Source: Haemaphysalis longicornis
Lineage: Eukaryota > Arthropoda > Arachnida > Ixodida > Ixodidae
DNA: 64,000 nt
Assembly (NCBI GenBank): GCA_013339765.2
Contig: CM023449.1
Location: 22,328,388 to 22,392,387 of the forward strand
Direction of reading: 5' to 3'
Notes under the pieces: model-generated
Databases searched by the model: none
The model's input: the letters and a program-made list of their open reading frames with translations, nothing else
Told to the model about the DNA's origin: nothing
Position numbers and translations under genes: made by a program
In this document: positions 53,127 through 63,321 of the stretch, piece after piece
How positions within the stretch are numbered: position 1 is the stretch's first letter
How the letters are laid out: each line of letters opens with the position of its first letter

Positions 53127-54336
53127 ACCTGAGCTTGCACTGTAAAGACGGCTTACTATACTTCAGAAATCCTTGCTACGAAATTTTACTTCACGACATC
53201 TCCCACCTTTATGCGGGTCGGCTGTGCACCTTTCTTCTGTCAAAGTACTGTTTAGCTTTATGCTGCTTCGTGAAGACCTGATTCCGAACATGAGGCAGGA
53301 AGATTGTCCGATTCTGCTGCCTTTTTACGTATTCTGAAGTTGCTAATATCCACTTTGGAACGAGGCTGACGTCCATGCAGCAAAAAAGCTGGAGAAAGAC
53401 CTGTCACTGAATGTGGTGTGCCCCCGATACGACCCAAGGAAATTGTGTAATGCTCTTCGAAGCATCCTTGCCTTCAAGTCTGGCTACCTGTAAATGTTCT
53501 TTGAGAATCTGTTAAACCGTTCAATCTGGGCCGTTAGCCTGAGGGTAATAATTCGACGAGAATACGTGGCGGATACCTTTTTTCCTTTAGATACTCTTGC
53601 ATTTGTTTGGAGACAAACTGGGGTCCATTATCCGTCACTAAAACCTCAGGGAGCCCTTCCGACTGAAAGAAGAGTCCAACAACTTAATGACATCCTCAGT
53701 TGAAATGGAATTTGTGCCCAGAACCTCAGGCCACTTAGAGTAGTAATCGACTAGTGTAACAAGAAATCGGGGGTACGACACATCTAACGGACCGACGATG
53801 TCCATTCCCAAACTTTTGCCAAGGCCCTTCAGGCCATTCCACTGGCTGCAACGGAGTACATGAGGCTTAGCAGACTTGTCTGCCAGCTGACAAACCGTGA
53901 CAATGCTTTACATGTTCCTTCAACATTGCGATCCATTTGAGGCCACCAGTAACGTTCCCGGAGAAGTTGCTTCGTTCGTACTATTCCTTGATGGTTTTCA
54001 TGTGCTAACTCGAGAAACGTAGGTACCAGTACACAAGGATAACTACACGGTCATCACGCATGAGTAATCCGTCCACAACAGAAAGTTCATCCCTTACATG
54101 AAAGTAAGCAGTTAAATCACTGTGTACCTTTTTCTATCAGGCCAACCCTTTGACACATACTCTGCTACCTTCTGCAACGTCACATCGGCCTTCGTTGCAG
54201 CTGCACGGTTTCTTTATCGACTACTGATGTTACTAGTGACACTATCTCTTCTTCCTGAAGTTCCTGACCGGTCTGAATGGGTAATCTTGACAGAGCATCA
54301 GCCACCAGATTTTCTGACCCTTTGCAATACTCGATG
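53127..54336 (-). pseudogene. pol: inverted Gypsy integrase, truncated at C-terminus
   Basis: The reverse complement of 57960-59160. Minus-strand words correspond to SLPEVLVTDNGPQF, the integrase core and the GDVVKVKFR-type C-terminal region, but numerous single-base indels close the frame. It ends at the position corresponding to 59160, where an LTR is joined. Confidence 0.75.
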
Positions 54337-55560
54337 TCAAAATTGTAGTACAGCAGACGAGCTGACCACCGTGAAATCCTTAGGTCTCCGACCTGAGTCT
54401 CCTGCGGCTAACAAAGCAACTACAGCCTGATGGTCAGTTCTAAGTGTGAACCGTCTGCCCCAAAGAAAAATGTGCCACTTTTCGCAGGCGAACAAACAAG
54501 CCAGCGCTTCGCGCTCTCCCACAGAGTATTTTCTCTCAGTCTCCGACAAAGTTCTAGAAGCAAAGGCTATGGTTTCAAGCCGAGAACCATACCGCTGCTG
54601 TAGTACCGCGCCAATTCCCACATCAGATGCGTCGGTAGTTACTACTACAGGCAAGTCAGGATTAAAGACCTTCCACAACCGGAGAACATGTGAGGCACGC
54701 TTTCAACTGATCGAAACTGCGCTGAGCATCATCAGACCAACAAAACGTCTGACCCTTCCTGAGCATGAGGCGAAGTGGTTCAACTATCTCTGCATAGTTC
54801 TTTATGAACTTAGCATAGTATCCTGCAAGACCTAAAAATGATTGCAGTGACTTTATGTCCGTAGGAGCGGGAGCATGAACTATAGCTTTTACTTTGCTCT
54901 CCAAAGGTGAGATGCCCTCAGCCGAAATCTTGTGACCCAAAAAATCAAGTTCCTTGACCGAAAAAAGACATTTGTCGTTCAACTTCATGCCACTGTTTGC
55001 TATACATGTTAAGACTTCAACCAGGCTCGCGTCATGCTCAGCTTGAGTCTTTCCCCACACAAGAATATCATCAAGATAGCAAACAACATTTTTGCAATTT
55101 TTAAGATCTGAGACATCATTTTTTGAAAAACCGCAGGCGCCGACGCCAGACCAAAACACACCCTCTTAAACCTGAATAACCCTTCATGAGTCACGAAAGT
55201 AGTTAAGTCCCTACTGCCCTCTTCCAGCAACAACTGATGATAAGCCGACGCCAAGTCAAGCTTAGAAAAACAAACAGCACCATGAAAACATCTGCAACAG
55301 CTCTTCAACATGCGGTAAAGGATACCCATCAATGATAATTGCCTTATTCGGTTCCCGGAGGTCCACACACAGCCGAATGTCCCCGTTCTTTTTCCGGACG
55401 ACGACGAGTGGCGAAACCCACTCCGAGGCGTCGACACGCTCAATGACATCATTGTCCTCGAGGCGTCGCAGCTCGCTGGACACTGGATCACGGAGAGCAA
55501 GAGGCAATCTTCGTAGCTTAGATGCAACTGGAGTCACACCTGGCCGCCGTTGGATCTTAT
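54337..55560 (-). pseudogene. pol: inverted Gypsy reverse transcriptase and RNase H
   Basis: Minus-strand frames give WVSPLVVVRKKNGDIRLCVD, VCFSKLDLASAYHQLLLEEG, FRFKRVCFGLASAPAVFQ and VVCYLDDILVWGKTQAEHD (YLDD active site). FLGLAGYYAKFIKNYAEIVE (thumb/connection) and VVVTTDASDVGIGAVLQQRY (RNase H) follow. This is the only place in the element where the reverse transcriptase palm is present. Frameshifts near 55.27, 55.1 and 54.67 kb break it. Confidence 0.85.
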
Positions 55561-56198
55561 GCGAGACGTCCTTGACAAGACCAAGCTCGCCGTTGAAGAG
55601 ATGTTCGAAACCCGGGGGCACGTTCACGGGACACTGCACTGCACACACCGATGCTAGTCGACACGTAAGAGACGCACCGTCGATCTGAATGCCCAGTTGC
55701 TGGATGGCGTCGAGCCCCAAAAGATATGTCCCTTTGTCGGTGACGTAGAATGTGACGGAGCAAGACCGTTGCAAGACTTGAACAGGAGCTTGGAATGAGC
55801 CGCGGATGCCGATACGTTGTTTGGAAAAATTCCACAAGTTGACGGAAGCCTTGGACAGCGCATGCTGTTTACTGAAGTGACGCTTGAAATCTTCGACAGT
55901 CATCAACGACACGGATGCTCCGGTATCGACTAAGAGTTGCATGGTCACTCCGCTGACTTCGGCTTGAACGACTAAGTCCTTTCTTGGAGGATTGTTGACG
56001 CTGACTTCAGCTTGGACGACTAAGTCCTTTCTAGAAGTGCTGACTGTTAAGACGGAAGATCTTGCGGGTGCGTTGATCTCCGTGGATGCTGGATGCTCTA
56101 CAGGTTCCGGTGTCGAAGCGGATCCCGTAGCTTCCTTCGAAGAAATTCGATGCACTGGTGCCGGCTTACGGCACATCGATGCGAAATGTCCCCACTTA
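55561..56198 (-). pseudogene. pol: inverted Gypsy protease
   Basis: Minus strand, one frame: KDLVVQAEVSGVT, LLVDTGASVSLMTVEDFKRH, GTYLLGLDAIQQLGIQIDGA, FEHLFNGELGLVKDVSHKIQ. It continues uninterrupted into the reverse transcriptase N-terminus, so this copy shows what the forward copy lost at 52280. Confidence 0.85.
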
Positions 56199-57403
56199 TT
56201 ACAAGAGTTGCAGCCGCCGATTTCGGGCTGGACAATTTTGAAATGCTGAATTATGCCATTTATTTCCGCATCGTTCGCACAACTGAAGCTTGCCAGGAAA
56301 CTTCTTCTGCTGAACTGTACCGCGGAACTCTACAGCTGACTGCGGATGGAAACGTCCATCTTGGAGGCCACCATCTTGCCTTCCCGAACCCGGTGGAATG
56401 ACGTCACGGCCTCCCCGGCTGGCCAGGCCATCTTGAATTCCTGTGCCGCCATCTTGAGCGCGCCGGCCTCCCCGGCGGCCCCACGCCATCTTGATTCTCC
56501 ACGCCGCCATCTTGAGCGCGGCGGCTTCCCCGACTGTCATCTTCCGCGACGCCACCTTCTCCTCGTCGACCTACTGCTTGTACTTGATGCGAACCGAAGG
56601 CTTGGTTTCGCCAACGACAAAGATTCAAAACTCCGACCAATCTCTTCAGCTTTCTCCAAAGACAACCTTTCGCCATGTGCGAGCAGCTTTTCTCTAACCT
56701 GGGGTTAGACGTTCCATGTATGATTTGATCTCGGACGCGCTCCGCGTACGTCAGCCCGAACTTGCAAACGTACGGCTTTCTCCTTTAGAGCGGTCACGTA
56801 TTCTAAAAAACTTTCCCCCCGAAATTGACGACGGCTTGTGAACTCATGTCGTTCAACAAGCGTATTTGTGGACGCAGCGAAGAGCCGGTCCAGCTGCTCC
56901 AAAAGTTGGTCGAATTTCGAAATGGCCGGAGCCGAGGATGCGGTCACACTACAGTCGGTCGCGGAGTCGGTCACGATAGGGCTGGTTACATTAGCGTCGG
57001 TCACGTTACTGGCGGCGGTCCCTCCTTGCTTCGTCCTGCTCGCCTCAGCAAAATACCTTCGTTGCCCCTCCCTACCCAAAACGCTGACGAGCGCCGACGC
57101 GCGTCGTCCGTCATTCCAGTCGCTGCCGCCAGCCGCCTCGAGATGGGCCTGAAACAATTTTTTCCAGTTATGCCACGGAATCGGAGGCGGCCCCGGCAAT
57201 TCGAGGAAAACGGGCAGGTTATCGAAGAGGCCCATGCTGCCAAGCAGGAAGGAGAGAGACGCAGGAGCAGAAGCAGAAGAACGAAGTAGGGCGAGGCCTA
57301 AACGACGGTTCGACGAGCGTCAGCACAAAAGAACGCTAGGCCTCGCGACGCCAGACGCGCCGGACAGTCACACTCGAGCGAGGTCAAACGCACTCACGTT
57401 TTC
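56199..57403 (-). pseudogene. gag: inverted Gypsy Gag with zinc knuckle
   Basis: Begins on the minus strand with MGLFDNLPVFLELPG at 57235. Frame changes near 57.04 and 56.76 kb break what the forward copy keeps open. Ends with the zinc-knuckle words CERCGNKWHNSAFQNC. The inverted unit begins about 170 bases before the Gag ATG (57403), with no LTR at that end. Confidence 0.85.
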
Positions 57404-58373
57404 ATTAGTTCATGCTCCCGCTCCTACGGACATAAAGTCACTGCAATCATTTTTAGGTCTTGCAGGATACTATGCTAAGTTCATAAAGAACTATGCAGAG
57501 ATAGTTGAACCACTTCGCCTCATGCTCAGGAAGGGTCAGACGTTTTGTTGGTCTGATGATGCTCAGCGCAGTTTCGATCAGTTGAAAGCGTGCCTCACAT
57601 GTTCTCCGGTTGTGAAGGTCTTTAATCCTGACTTGCCTGTAGTAGTAACTACCGACGCATCTGATATGGGAATTGGCGCGGTACTACAGCAGCGGTATGG
57701 TTCTCGGCTTGAAACCATAGCCTTTGCATCTAGAACTTTGTCGGAGACTGAGAGAAAATACTCTGTGGGAGAGCGCGAAGCGCTGGCTTGTTTGTTCGCG
57801 TGCGAAAAGTGGCACATTTTTCTTTGGGGCAGACGGTTCACACTTAGAACTGACCATCAGGCTGTAGTTGCTTTGTTAGCCGCAGGAGACTCAGGTCGGA
57901 GACCTTTAAGGATTTCACGGTGGTCAGCTCGTCTGCTGTACTACAATTTTGACATCGAGTATTGCAAAGGGTCAGAAAATCTGGTGGCTGATGCTCTGTC
58001 AAGATTACCCATTCAGACCGGTCAGGAACTTCAGGAAGAAGAGATAGTGTCGCTGGTAACATCAGTAGTCGATAAAGAAACCGTGCAGCTGGCAACGAAG
58101 GCCGATGTGACGTTGCAGAAGGTAGCAGAGTATGTGTCAAAGGGTTGGCCTGATAAGAAAAAGGTACACAGTGATTTAACTGCTTACTTTCATGTAAGGG
58201 ATGAACTTTCTGTTGTGGACGGATTACTCATGCGTGATGACCGTGTAGTTATCCCTTGTGTACTGGTACCTACATTTCTCGAGTTAGCACATGAAAATCA
58301 TCAAGGAATAGTACGAACGAAGCAACTTCTCCGGGAACGTTACTGGTGGCCCCAAATGGATCGCGATGTTTGA
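57404..58373 (+). CDS. pol: Gypsy RT end, RNase H and H2C2 zinc-binding segment (5' cut)
   Basis: Starts inside the RT thumb: VHAPAPTDIKSLQSFLGLAG. RNase H: VVVTTDASDMGIGAVLQQRY (Asp), SVGEREALACLFACEKWHIF (Glu), FTLRTDHQAVVALLA (Asp), ENLVADALSRLP (Asp). Then the H2C2 domain with LELAHENHQGIVRTKQLLRE and RYWWPQMDRDV. A one-base insertion near 58372 ends the frame; the HCHVCQ half of the zinc motif is in the next frame. The frame upstream of 57404 is the antisense of the inverted gag and is not real coding. Confidence 0.85.
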
Positions 58374-59618
58374 AGAACATGTAAAGCATTGTCACGTTTG
58401 TCAGCTGGCAGACAAGTCTGCTAAGCCTCATGTAGCTCCGTTGCAGCCAGTGGAATGGCCTGAAGGTCCTTGGCAAAAGTTGGGAATGGACATCGTCGGT
58501 CCGTTAGATGTGTCGTACCCCCGATTTCTTGTTACACTAGTCGATTACTACTCTAAGTGGCCTGAGGTTCTGGGCACAAATTCCATTTCAACTGAGGATG
58601 TCATTAAGTTGTTGGACTGGTCTTTCAGTCGGGAAGGGCTCCCTGAGGTTTTAGTGACGGATAATGGACCCCAGTTTGTCTCCAAACAAATGCAAGAGTA
58701 TCTAAAGGAAAAAGGTATCCGCCACGTGTTCTCGTCGAATTATTACCCTCAGGCTAACGGCCAGATTGAACGGTTTAACAGAGTTCTCAAAGAACATTTA
58801 CAGGTAGCCAGACTGGAAGGCAAGGATGCTTCGAAAAGCATTACACAATTTCTTGGGTCGTATAGGGTCACACCACATTCAGTGACAGGTCTTTCTCCAG
58901 CTTTTTTGCTGCATGGACGTCAGCCTCGTTCCAAAGTGGATATTAGCAACTTCAGGATACGTAAAAAGGCAGCAGAATCGGACAATTTCCTGCCTCATGT
59001 TCGGAATCAGGTATTCACGAAGCAGCATAAAGCTAAACAGTACTTTGACAGAAGGAAAGGTGCGCAGCAGACCCGCATAAAGGTGGGAGATGTCGTGAAG
59101 GTAAAATTCCGTAAGCAAGGATTTCTGAAGTATAGTAAGCCGTTGACAGTGCTAGCTCAGGTTGCACCTTTCACCTTTAAGCTCAGTGATGGAAAGATCT
59201 GGAACGCTTCGAAACTCACAGTCGTTCCGAAAGGAATTGAGGTTGGCTCAGCACCGTATTCCTTTGACAATGTTGAACTCTCGTCGAGGCATAAAGAGTT
59301 TTTGTACTCTTTGTCTAACTTGGACATTTGTGACAGTCAGTCCCCTAGTCTACAGTTGTCAGAAGGGACAAGCCCAGTGTTCAGACAGACCCTGATCTGT
59401 CGGAGGTCTCTACCAGTGCAAGGTCTGAATCCATTGTCCCTCGGGAACCATTAGAATGTCAGGAAGAAAATAGTGAACAAACAGATCCAAATAGCCATGT
59501 AGACAACACAAGGGAAAATGAGGGGGTTTCTGGATCGTCAAATAATGCAAGTTCAACGTCTACGCGTCCGCGCCGTAAGACTAAGCAGCCTCAGTGGCTT
59601 CGCGAATATGTGCAGTAA
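58374..59618 (+). CDS. pol: Gypsy integrase
   Basis: EEHVKHCHVCQLADKSAKP completes the HHCC zinc domain. The core has the DDE residues: WQKLGMDIVGPL (Asp), LVTDNGPQFVSKQMQEY (Asp) and NGQIERFNRVLKEHL (Glu). The C-terminal part has RIKVGDVVKVKFRKQGF and FKLSDGKIWNASKLTVVP. Near 59390 a frame change leads to a premature end at 59454; the alternative frame finishes with RPRRKTKQPQWLREYVQ at 59618, the normal Gypsy integrase tail. In an intact element it inserts the cDNA; the 5 bp target duplication fits. Confidence 0.85.
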
Positions 59619-59841
59619 GGGGTATACGTACGGTTCATGCTTTGCGTCATGTTAAACGTGTCATGTCTGTGTTGAATCGTATATCATCATTGAAAGTGTT
59701 TTGGACGGGTTTTTTTTTTGGGACTTATAGAACTGTCGTGAGCGACTGATAGCCTGTTGTGTGAGTCAAGTGAAAGGAAGATGCAGACATTCTTCAAAGC
59801 GCGGGAGAATGATGTGCAGTGTGCATTTAAGATGCTGTATG

Positions 59842-59955
59842 TATTTCGCAGAGTGTGCGAACTTCTTTTGCACGGGAAGATGATGTGGTGTAGTGGCGTA
59901 TTTCGCAGAGTGTGCGAACTTCTTTTGCACGGGAAGATGATGTGGTGTAGTGGCG
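59842..59955 (+). repeat. 57 bp tandem duplication spanning PPT and LTR start
   Basis: The unit TATTTCGCAGAGTGTGCGA...GGGAAGATGA plus the first 15 bases of the LTR (TGTGGTGTAGTGGCG) occurs twice in tandem; the second unit leads into the real 3' LTR at 59941. A related single unit is at 52791-52849. Confidence 0.85.
59931..59940 (+). promoter_or_regulatory. putative polypurine tract
   Basis: CACGGGAAGATGA lies directly before the 3' LTR start. Short and interrupted for a polypurine tract, but in the right place and repeated at each internal LTR start. Confidence 0.55.
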
Positions 59956-60216
59956 CCCTCTAGTGGAGCGCCCGCTCACTGTGGGCGCTTGGTTGTGTTA
60001 ATTGTAACTAGATGTCGTTGCTGTGGTCGCACGTGACGGGTCACGTGCGTATGCGTCTAGGTGTCTCTTGTCGAACAATAAACGTTCTCTTTTTGGGCTC
60101 TGGTCTTGGTGCGAGCAGGCCGCACTCTTTCTTCTTGGGCTTGTGCGTGGGCCCGGCGCGCTGAGCCTTCGCTCCCGTCGCCGCCGAGGCCGCTCGCCGT
60201 CGCCCACGACACAACA
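59941..60216 (+). repeat. 3' LTR of the Gypsy element
   Basis: 276 bp, TGTGGTG...CACAACA, followed by the CCTAG target duplication and the continuation of the M13 gene's 3' flank. Confidence 0.9.
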
Positions 60217-60221
60217 CCTAG

Positions 60222-61023
60222 ACACACCATGAATAAATGTGCACGTGTATTCACTCAGCGGTCTGATCGGTGAAAAATAAACCCTGGAGAATAAATTTTT
60301 GGTTCTGTGCATTTTAACCCTTGGAGGCAACAAAGCGATCACTCGTCATGATTGATAATTTACGTTAACAAACGTAGCAGGCGTTTAAAGTAAACATTTC
60401 TGGGGCGGAAACCTTCAAGAGTTGTTTATTTTTGTACAAGATGGTCAGCTCAGTAACTGTACGTGCACTTTATATCCCAAACGTTGATTCGCCCGACATT
60501 TCACGATCCTTTTCCCAGCATCTCACGTCATGTAGATTTCCCCTCCACGTCCCAAAGTACTACTACTACAAAACACTACGTTATTTTTATTGCCCAGTAG
60601 TCAATTTTTTGTCACCGTCTATAATAAAATCGTGCACCCCTCCGTCTATCGAGAATGATGGTTGAACGCAAAGCTTTCTCGTGACGAATTCTTTGGTTGT
60701 CGTCTGAGTTTGTACTGATATTCGACCATGTCGAAATCGAGCAATCGGTTTAACGCCGGCTTCATAACGCGACGGACTGTTGTTCGATTCCGGCCACTGG
60801 GCCGTTTTTTTCTGTCACGTCAACCATGATCTTTCATCATCCTCGTTAGAGAAAGTTGGCTTTCCTGCAGGGCGCTTTCGCATTACAGACGCCATCGGCA
60901 ACACTAAAGCTTTGCTTTAAAAGTTTCCCGGCGCCTCCCCTGTCATTAGTAGCATGGGCCCTGTAGAGGCGCGTCCGGACTGATTTCGCGTGGCGCCAAA
61001 TGTGCGGGGGAAAAGTTTTCCTT
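60222..61023. other. duplication copy B continued, no gene
   Basis: Matches 37575-38158, 38753-38832 and 40331-40467 of copy A. Contains a copy of the 'CCCCTCCGTCTA...GATGGTTGAA' module with GTTCGATTCCGGCC. Confidence 0.65.
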
Positions 61024-61747
61024 ACAAGAGCCATGAAGACAAAAATCTCCCCGCATTTCCCCGAGGGGAAGAATGTGAAAGTGCGAATGCACGAGTTGAA
61101 TTTGCGCGGTTCGGTAATGTTCGCGAAAGAGAGATCACACACACACACACAACTACAAAGAAAGAAAGATGCATTTATTCACAGACACCTATTTGTGTTG
61201 TCGTTGTACTTGATTGCTAGAGCGGATCTCAGCTTTGAAATTTCGTGTCAGTACTCCTTTAAGCGGGTGCATTAGCCCTTCTCACGCCCGACTCCTGGCC
61301 AATCCCCCACGTGGGTATGTGCCATGTCAGCGGCCAGGCAGCGCGCGCCCATCTCCCCCCGTTGCCAAGGAAGACGAGGAGATTCCTGGCCAATCCCCTA
61401 CGTGGGTGTGTGCCATGTCAGCGGCCAGGCTGCGCGCGCCCATCTCCACGTGCGCGGACATCGCCGGTGGACGCAGGTTCAGGGTCGCTTAAGAAGTGCA
61501 TTGCACTTAAAACAAAAGTTTGTTTTATTCGAAAGATTAGGTGTTTCATAGTACCCCAAGTGCTTTCCCGGACGGAAAAGATGCTTCATTCACTGAGAAA
61601 GAAGGCAATTTAACCAAATTTTTAAATCTCGAGCTAAATTGTACATTTCCTAACTTAAATAATGGCGTGATATGAGCCGGTACATAAAACAGATACTTAG
61701 TATGTCGAGTCCATATAGATACTTAGTATGTCGACTCCATATTGTTT
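61024..61747. mobile_element. copy-B-specific segment with truncated MITE end, tandem motif and hairpin
   Basis: Absent from copy A between TGTGCGGGGGGAGCG and the MITE. Contains (AC)n at 61137-61151, a single end of the 26 kb TTAA family (61240-61262, GTGTCAGTACTCCTTTAA), two 65 bp tandem copies beginning CTGGCCAATCCCC (61295 and 61386), and the hairpin AAGTGC-ATT-GCACTT at 61494-61508 followed by AAAACAAAAG. Probably several nested short insertions. Confidence 0.5.
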
Positions 61748-61754
61748 TCGTTAA

Positions 61755-62202
61755 AGGCACCCTGCAACACTTTCTCTAACTTTTTTTTTGAAACATTAAA
61801 TGGCTGCAGAACCATGGTCACCCAACACACAGTACTTAGATTAGGGGGTCGCAAAGTACCTCAGCCAAAATATACTGCTCTATGCTCATCAGAAAACTTG
61901 GAAACTCGCTCAAAAGATTATTCTCTCTTTCTCGGTCTTGGCGCTCTTCGACGGCTCGAATTACGTCACTGAGGCCATCTAGCCGCTGTTCGCCATTTTT
62001 CATTCAGTTGCAGCAATGAATGCTCTTCGATAGCAACTTTAAAAATGAAGCTACAAAAACAAAGCAGAAACGGCAGGCGTATCTGGTGCGACGAGCAAAT
62101 CACGTAGTGCCGCTCCGTGACGGTGATAACTGTAGCTTGCGCAGTGCTTCCAGACGCGAAGGAAAGAGTGAAACCGTTTATCGAAAGTGTTGCAGCGTCT
62201 CT
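61755..62202. mobile_element. TTAA-flanked MITE in duplication copy B
   Basis: Ends AGGCACCCTGCAACACTTT and AAGTGTTGCAGCGTCTCT are inverted repeats; TTAA lies outside both (61751-61754 and 62203-62206). Orthologous to 40472-40876. The internal part is non-coding. Confidence 0.75.
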
Positions 62203-62206
62203 TTAA

Positions 62207-63117
62207 GGTTAGACAGTGTTACGAATTAGCGCGCCACTACCCTCTGCGCACGTCATTCAAGTTTGAGGCAGTGCGGTGAAGTTATTCTGTGTTGCGGTAA
62301 AGCCCACCCTCCTCAAACAATTTACGGCAAGCCGGAGCGTGCTGGTGGCGCGGGCCCTTGCTGGCGATTATTCACGCCCCGGTAGATGCAAAATCCGGAA
62401 CAAATTGGTTGTAGCGGGGTCGTGTTCTTCCTCATTCTCCGGCGACCGAAGAATGAGGAAGAAAGTAGCATCACCGACTACGCCTCGCAAAAAAAAGCAG
62501 CACGTATGCAACAAACAAATCAAGACACCAAGGTTAGCAAGCAATGTTCCGAAAGAACCCGCCTTCGCCGCCAGAAACCCGAACTTGAGGCTGCTGTAGC
62601 AGCTTTCAGCCAGGGCACACCTCGGAACACTGTATAAAACAAGCTGGCTTGCAGAAAATCTTACACCCCTCCATCTAACGACGACAATGGTTGACGGCGA
62701 AGCTTTTTCGTTGGCGATTCTTTGATTGGCCAGTCGCACACTGCGAGTATGTGTTACTTTATGGGTAGTACGCTTAACTTTTCTAGGATATGCTTAGCAA
62801 CTCTCGGGTGTGCGCTCCGTGGGCCTGACATCCGGGCTTGGAATGTACGTCGCGAATCGGTACCTGCTGCCTGGCGTTCAGTGAGCGATTTTTTGAGTGG
62901 ATGCCGGTTTGAGGAGTTAAACCCCAAGATGTGACGTTAGGCCTAAATGTCCTAAACCTCAAAATGGGGAGTTAGGCTTAGGGTCTTGTGGATAACAGCC
63001 TTACAGCAGGCAGAGCAACGCCACTCTTTTCGTGACTGGTTGTTTTGTTGTCTGAGTTTTGCAAACCAGTTCGACCATGTGTAAATATCGTTTTCCTACA
63101 TTGACATGTAGTGCAAT
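62207..63117. other. duplication copy B continued, no gene
   Basis: Matches 40885-41100, 42179-42529 and 43539-43891 of copy A without the solo LTR and the 41.1 kb insert. Open frames are short and not conserved in reading frame between the copies, which argues against coding. Confidence 0.6.
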
Positions 63118-63127
63118 AAATACCATG

Positions 63128-63311
63128 TGGAATGCTAAGCGCGAGGACGCGGGTTGGCTTCCCGGCCGCGGCGTAAAGCAAAAACGCCCGTGTGTACGAG
63201 ATTTCGGCGCACGTTAAAAATCCCCAGGTGGTCAAAAGTAATCCGGAGCCCTCCACTACGGGGCGCCTCATCGCCTCCGTTGCGTCGGCGCGTTAAACCC
63301 TACAATGAAAC
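63128..63311 (+). mobile_element. tRNA-derived SINE, copy 8, with 10 bp target duplication
   Basis: Degraded head (GGTTGGCTTCCCGGCCGCGG), a deletion between head and body, intact body, short ACAATGAAAC end. AAATACCATG / AAATACCACG flank it (63118-63127 and 63312-63321). The left flank is shared with the SINE at 43905; the right flank is not. Confidence 0.85.
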
Positions 63312-63321
63312 AAATACCACG

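Larger units (their letters stand above)
50104..60216 (+). mobile_element. Ty3/Gypsy LTR retrotransposon, internally scrambled, CCTAG target duplication
   Basis: Flanked by CCTAG (50099-50103 and 60217-60221), with copy A as the empty site near 37570. Order: LTR(+), gag-protease(+), three truncated LTRs(-), a PBS piece and a PPT piece(+), LTR(+), inverted integrase-RNase H-RT-protease-gag(-), then RT end-RNase H-integrase(+), PPT, LTR(+). The outer LTRs are both 276 bp and differ by only a few indels. The inverted core runs from just 5' of gag to the integrase C-terminus. One U5 LTR end is joined exactly to protease (52280/52281) and another, with a few extra bases, to integrase (about 53126). 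This looks like one rearranged cDNA integrated as a unit. Confidence 0.8.
47445..63127. repeat. segmental duplication, copy B
   Basis: Direct repeat of 34885-43905. Extra segments relative to copy A: the 10.1 kb Gypsy insertion (50104-60216) and 61024-61747. About 2.4 kb of unrelated or otherwise repeated DNA separates the SINE end of copy A's neighbour block from this copy. Confidence 0.85.

Noticed and set aside
57234..57403. N-terminal part of the long frame running into RNase H at 57.4 kb
   Set aside because: It is antisense to the inverted gag; true pol coding begins after the junction near 57404.
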